From Symbiodinium natans (lineage: Eukaryota > Sar > Dinophyceae > Suessiales > Symbiodiniaceae), in assembly GCA_905221605.1 (NCBI GenBank), contig CAJNDS010002168.1, positions 1-64,000 of the forward strand: DNA of 64,000 nucleotides, written 5' to 3'. This document shows, one piece after another, positions 63,954 to 64,000 of the stretch. Each line of letters opens with the position of its first letter. Positions within the stretch are counted from its first letter, which is position 1. A program made the position numbers and the translations under genes. The notes below the pieces were generated by a model. That model was not told the DNA's origin. It was given only the letters and a program-made list of their open reading frames with translations, and searched no databases.

Positions 63954-64000
63954 CGAAGGTATCGATGGCTGCGTGCTGAGGGCTCGTTTTGGCTGGAAGA
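63954..64000 (-). promoter_or_regulatory. Upstream leader of the racemase gene
   Basis: 46 bases before the ATG are repeat-free. The minus strand has CTCAGCACGCAG, an AG that could accept a spliced leader about 18 bases before the start. This is a guess from position only; the window ends here. Confidence 0.2.

Overview
The window looks like a piece of a dinoflagellate nuclear genome (Dinophyceae; species not identifiable from the sequence). The signs are plant-type telomere heptamers (TTTAGGG) scattered everywhere, genes cut into many tiny exons, introns that begin with GA or GC as often as GT and end AG|G, and a ubiquitin-like/ankyrin protein of a style typical of these algae. Every gene I can support reads on the minus strand, which fits the long one-directional gene arrays of dinoflagellates.

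Layout: 1-6.9 kb holds short exon-like islands between telomere-like repeats. 6.9-15.7 kb is one gene of about 17 exons encoding a DUF1254/DUF1214 protein. 16.1-22.4 kb holds unassigned islands. 22.4-25.3 kb is a histidine-triad (HINT-like) gene whose 3' part I could not find. 25.6-27.8 kb has more islands. 28.6-30.7 kb is a two-exon ubiquitin-like/ankyrin gene. 31-39.4 kb has islands, several terminal-inverted-repeat (TIR) elements and a 619-bp modular element. 40.0-45.6 kb is a multi-exon Ala/Gln/Pro-rich protein gene. 46.6-47.6 kb is a secreted-type Cys-rich triple-repeat protein gene. 47.6-62.9 kb holds dense, unrecognised exon islands. 63.2-64.0 kb is an intronless Asp/Glu/hydantoin racemase gene.

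The main discovery is how the introns are built. In the four best-resolved spliced genes the reading frame can be restored exactly. At most junctions the intron is bounded by a 3-11 bp direct repeat, like a transposon target-site duplication (TSD). The left copy of that repeat supplies the 5' splice dinucleotide (GA, GC or GT). The inserted element supplies the final AG, often as ...CCAAG with a matching CTTGG at its other end. These are introners: DNA-transposon-like elements that create introns. Many of them also carry the TTTAGGG/CCCTAAA arrays, so most of the telomere-like DNA here is intronic filler and not chromosome-end DNA. All exon joins were worked out by eye and have no transcript support.
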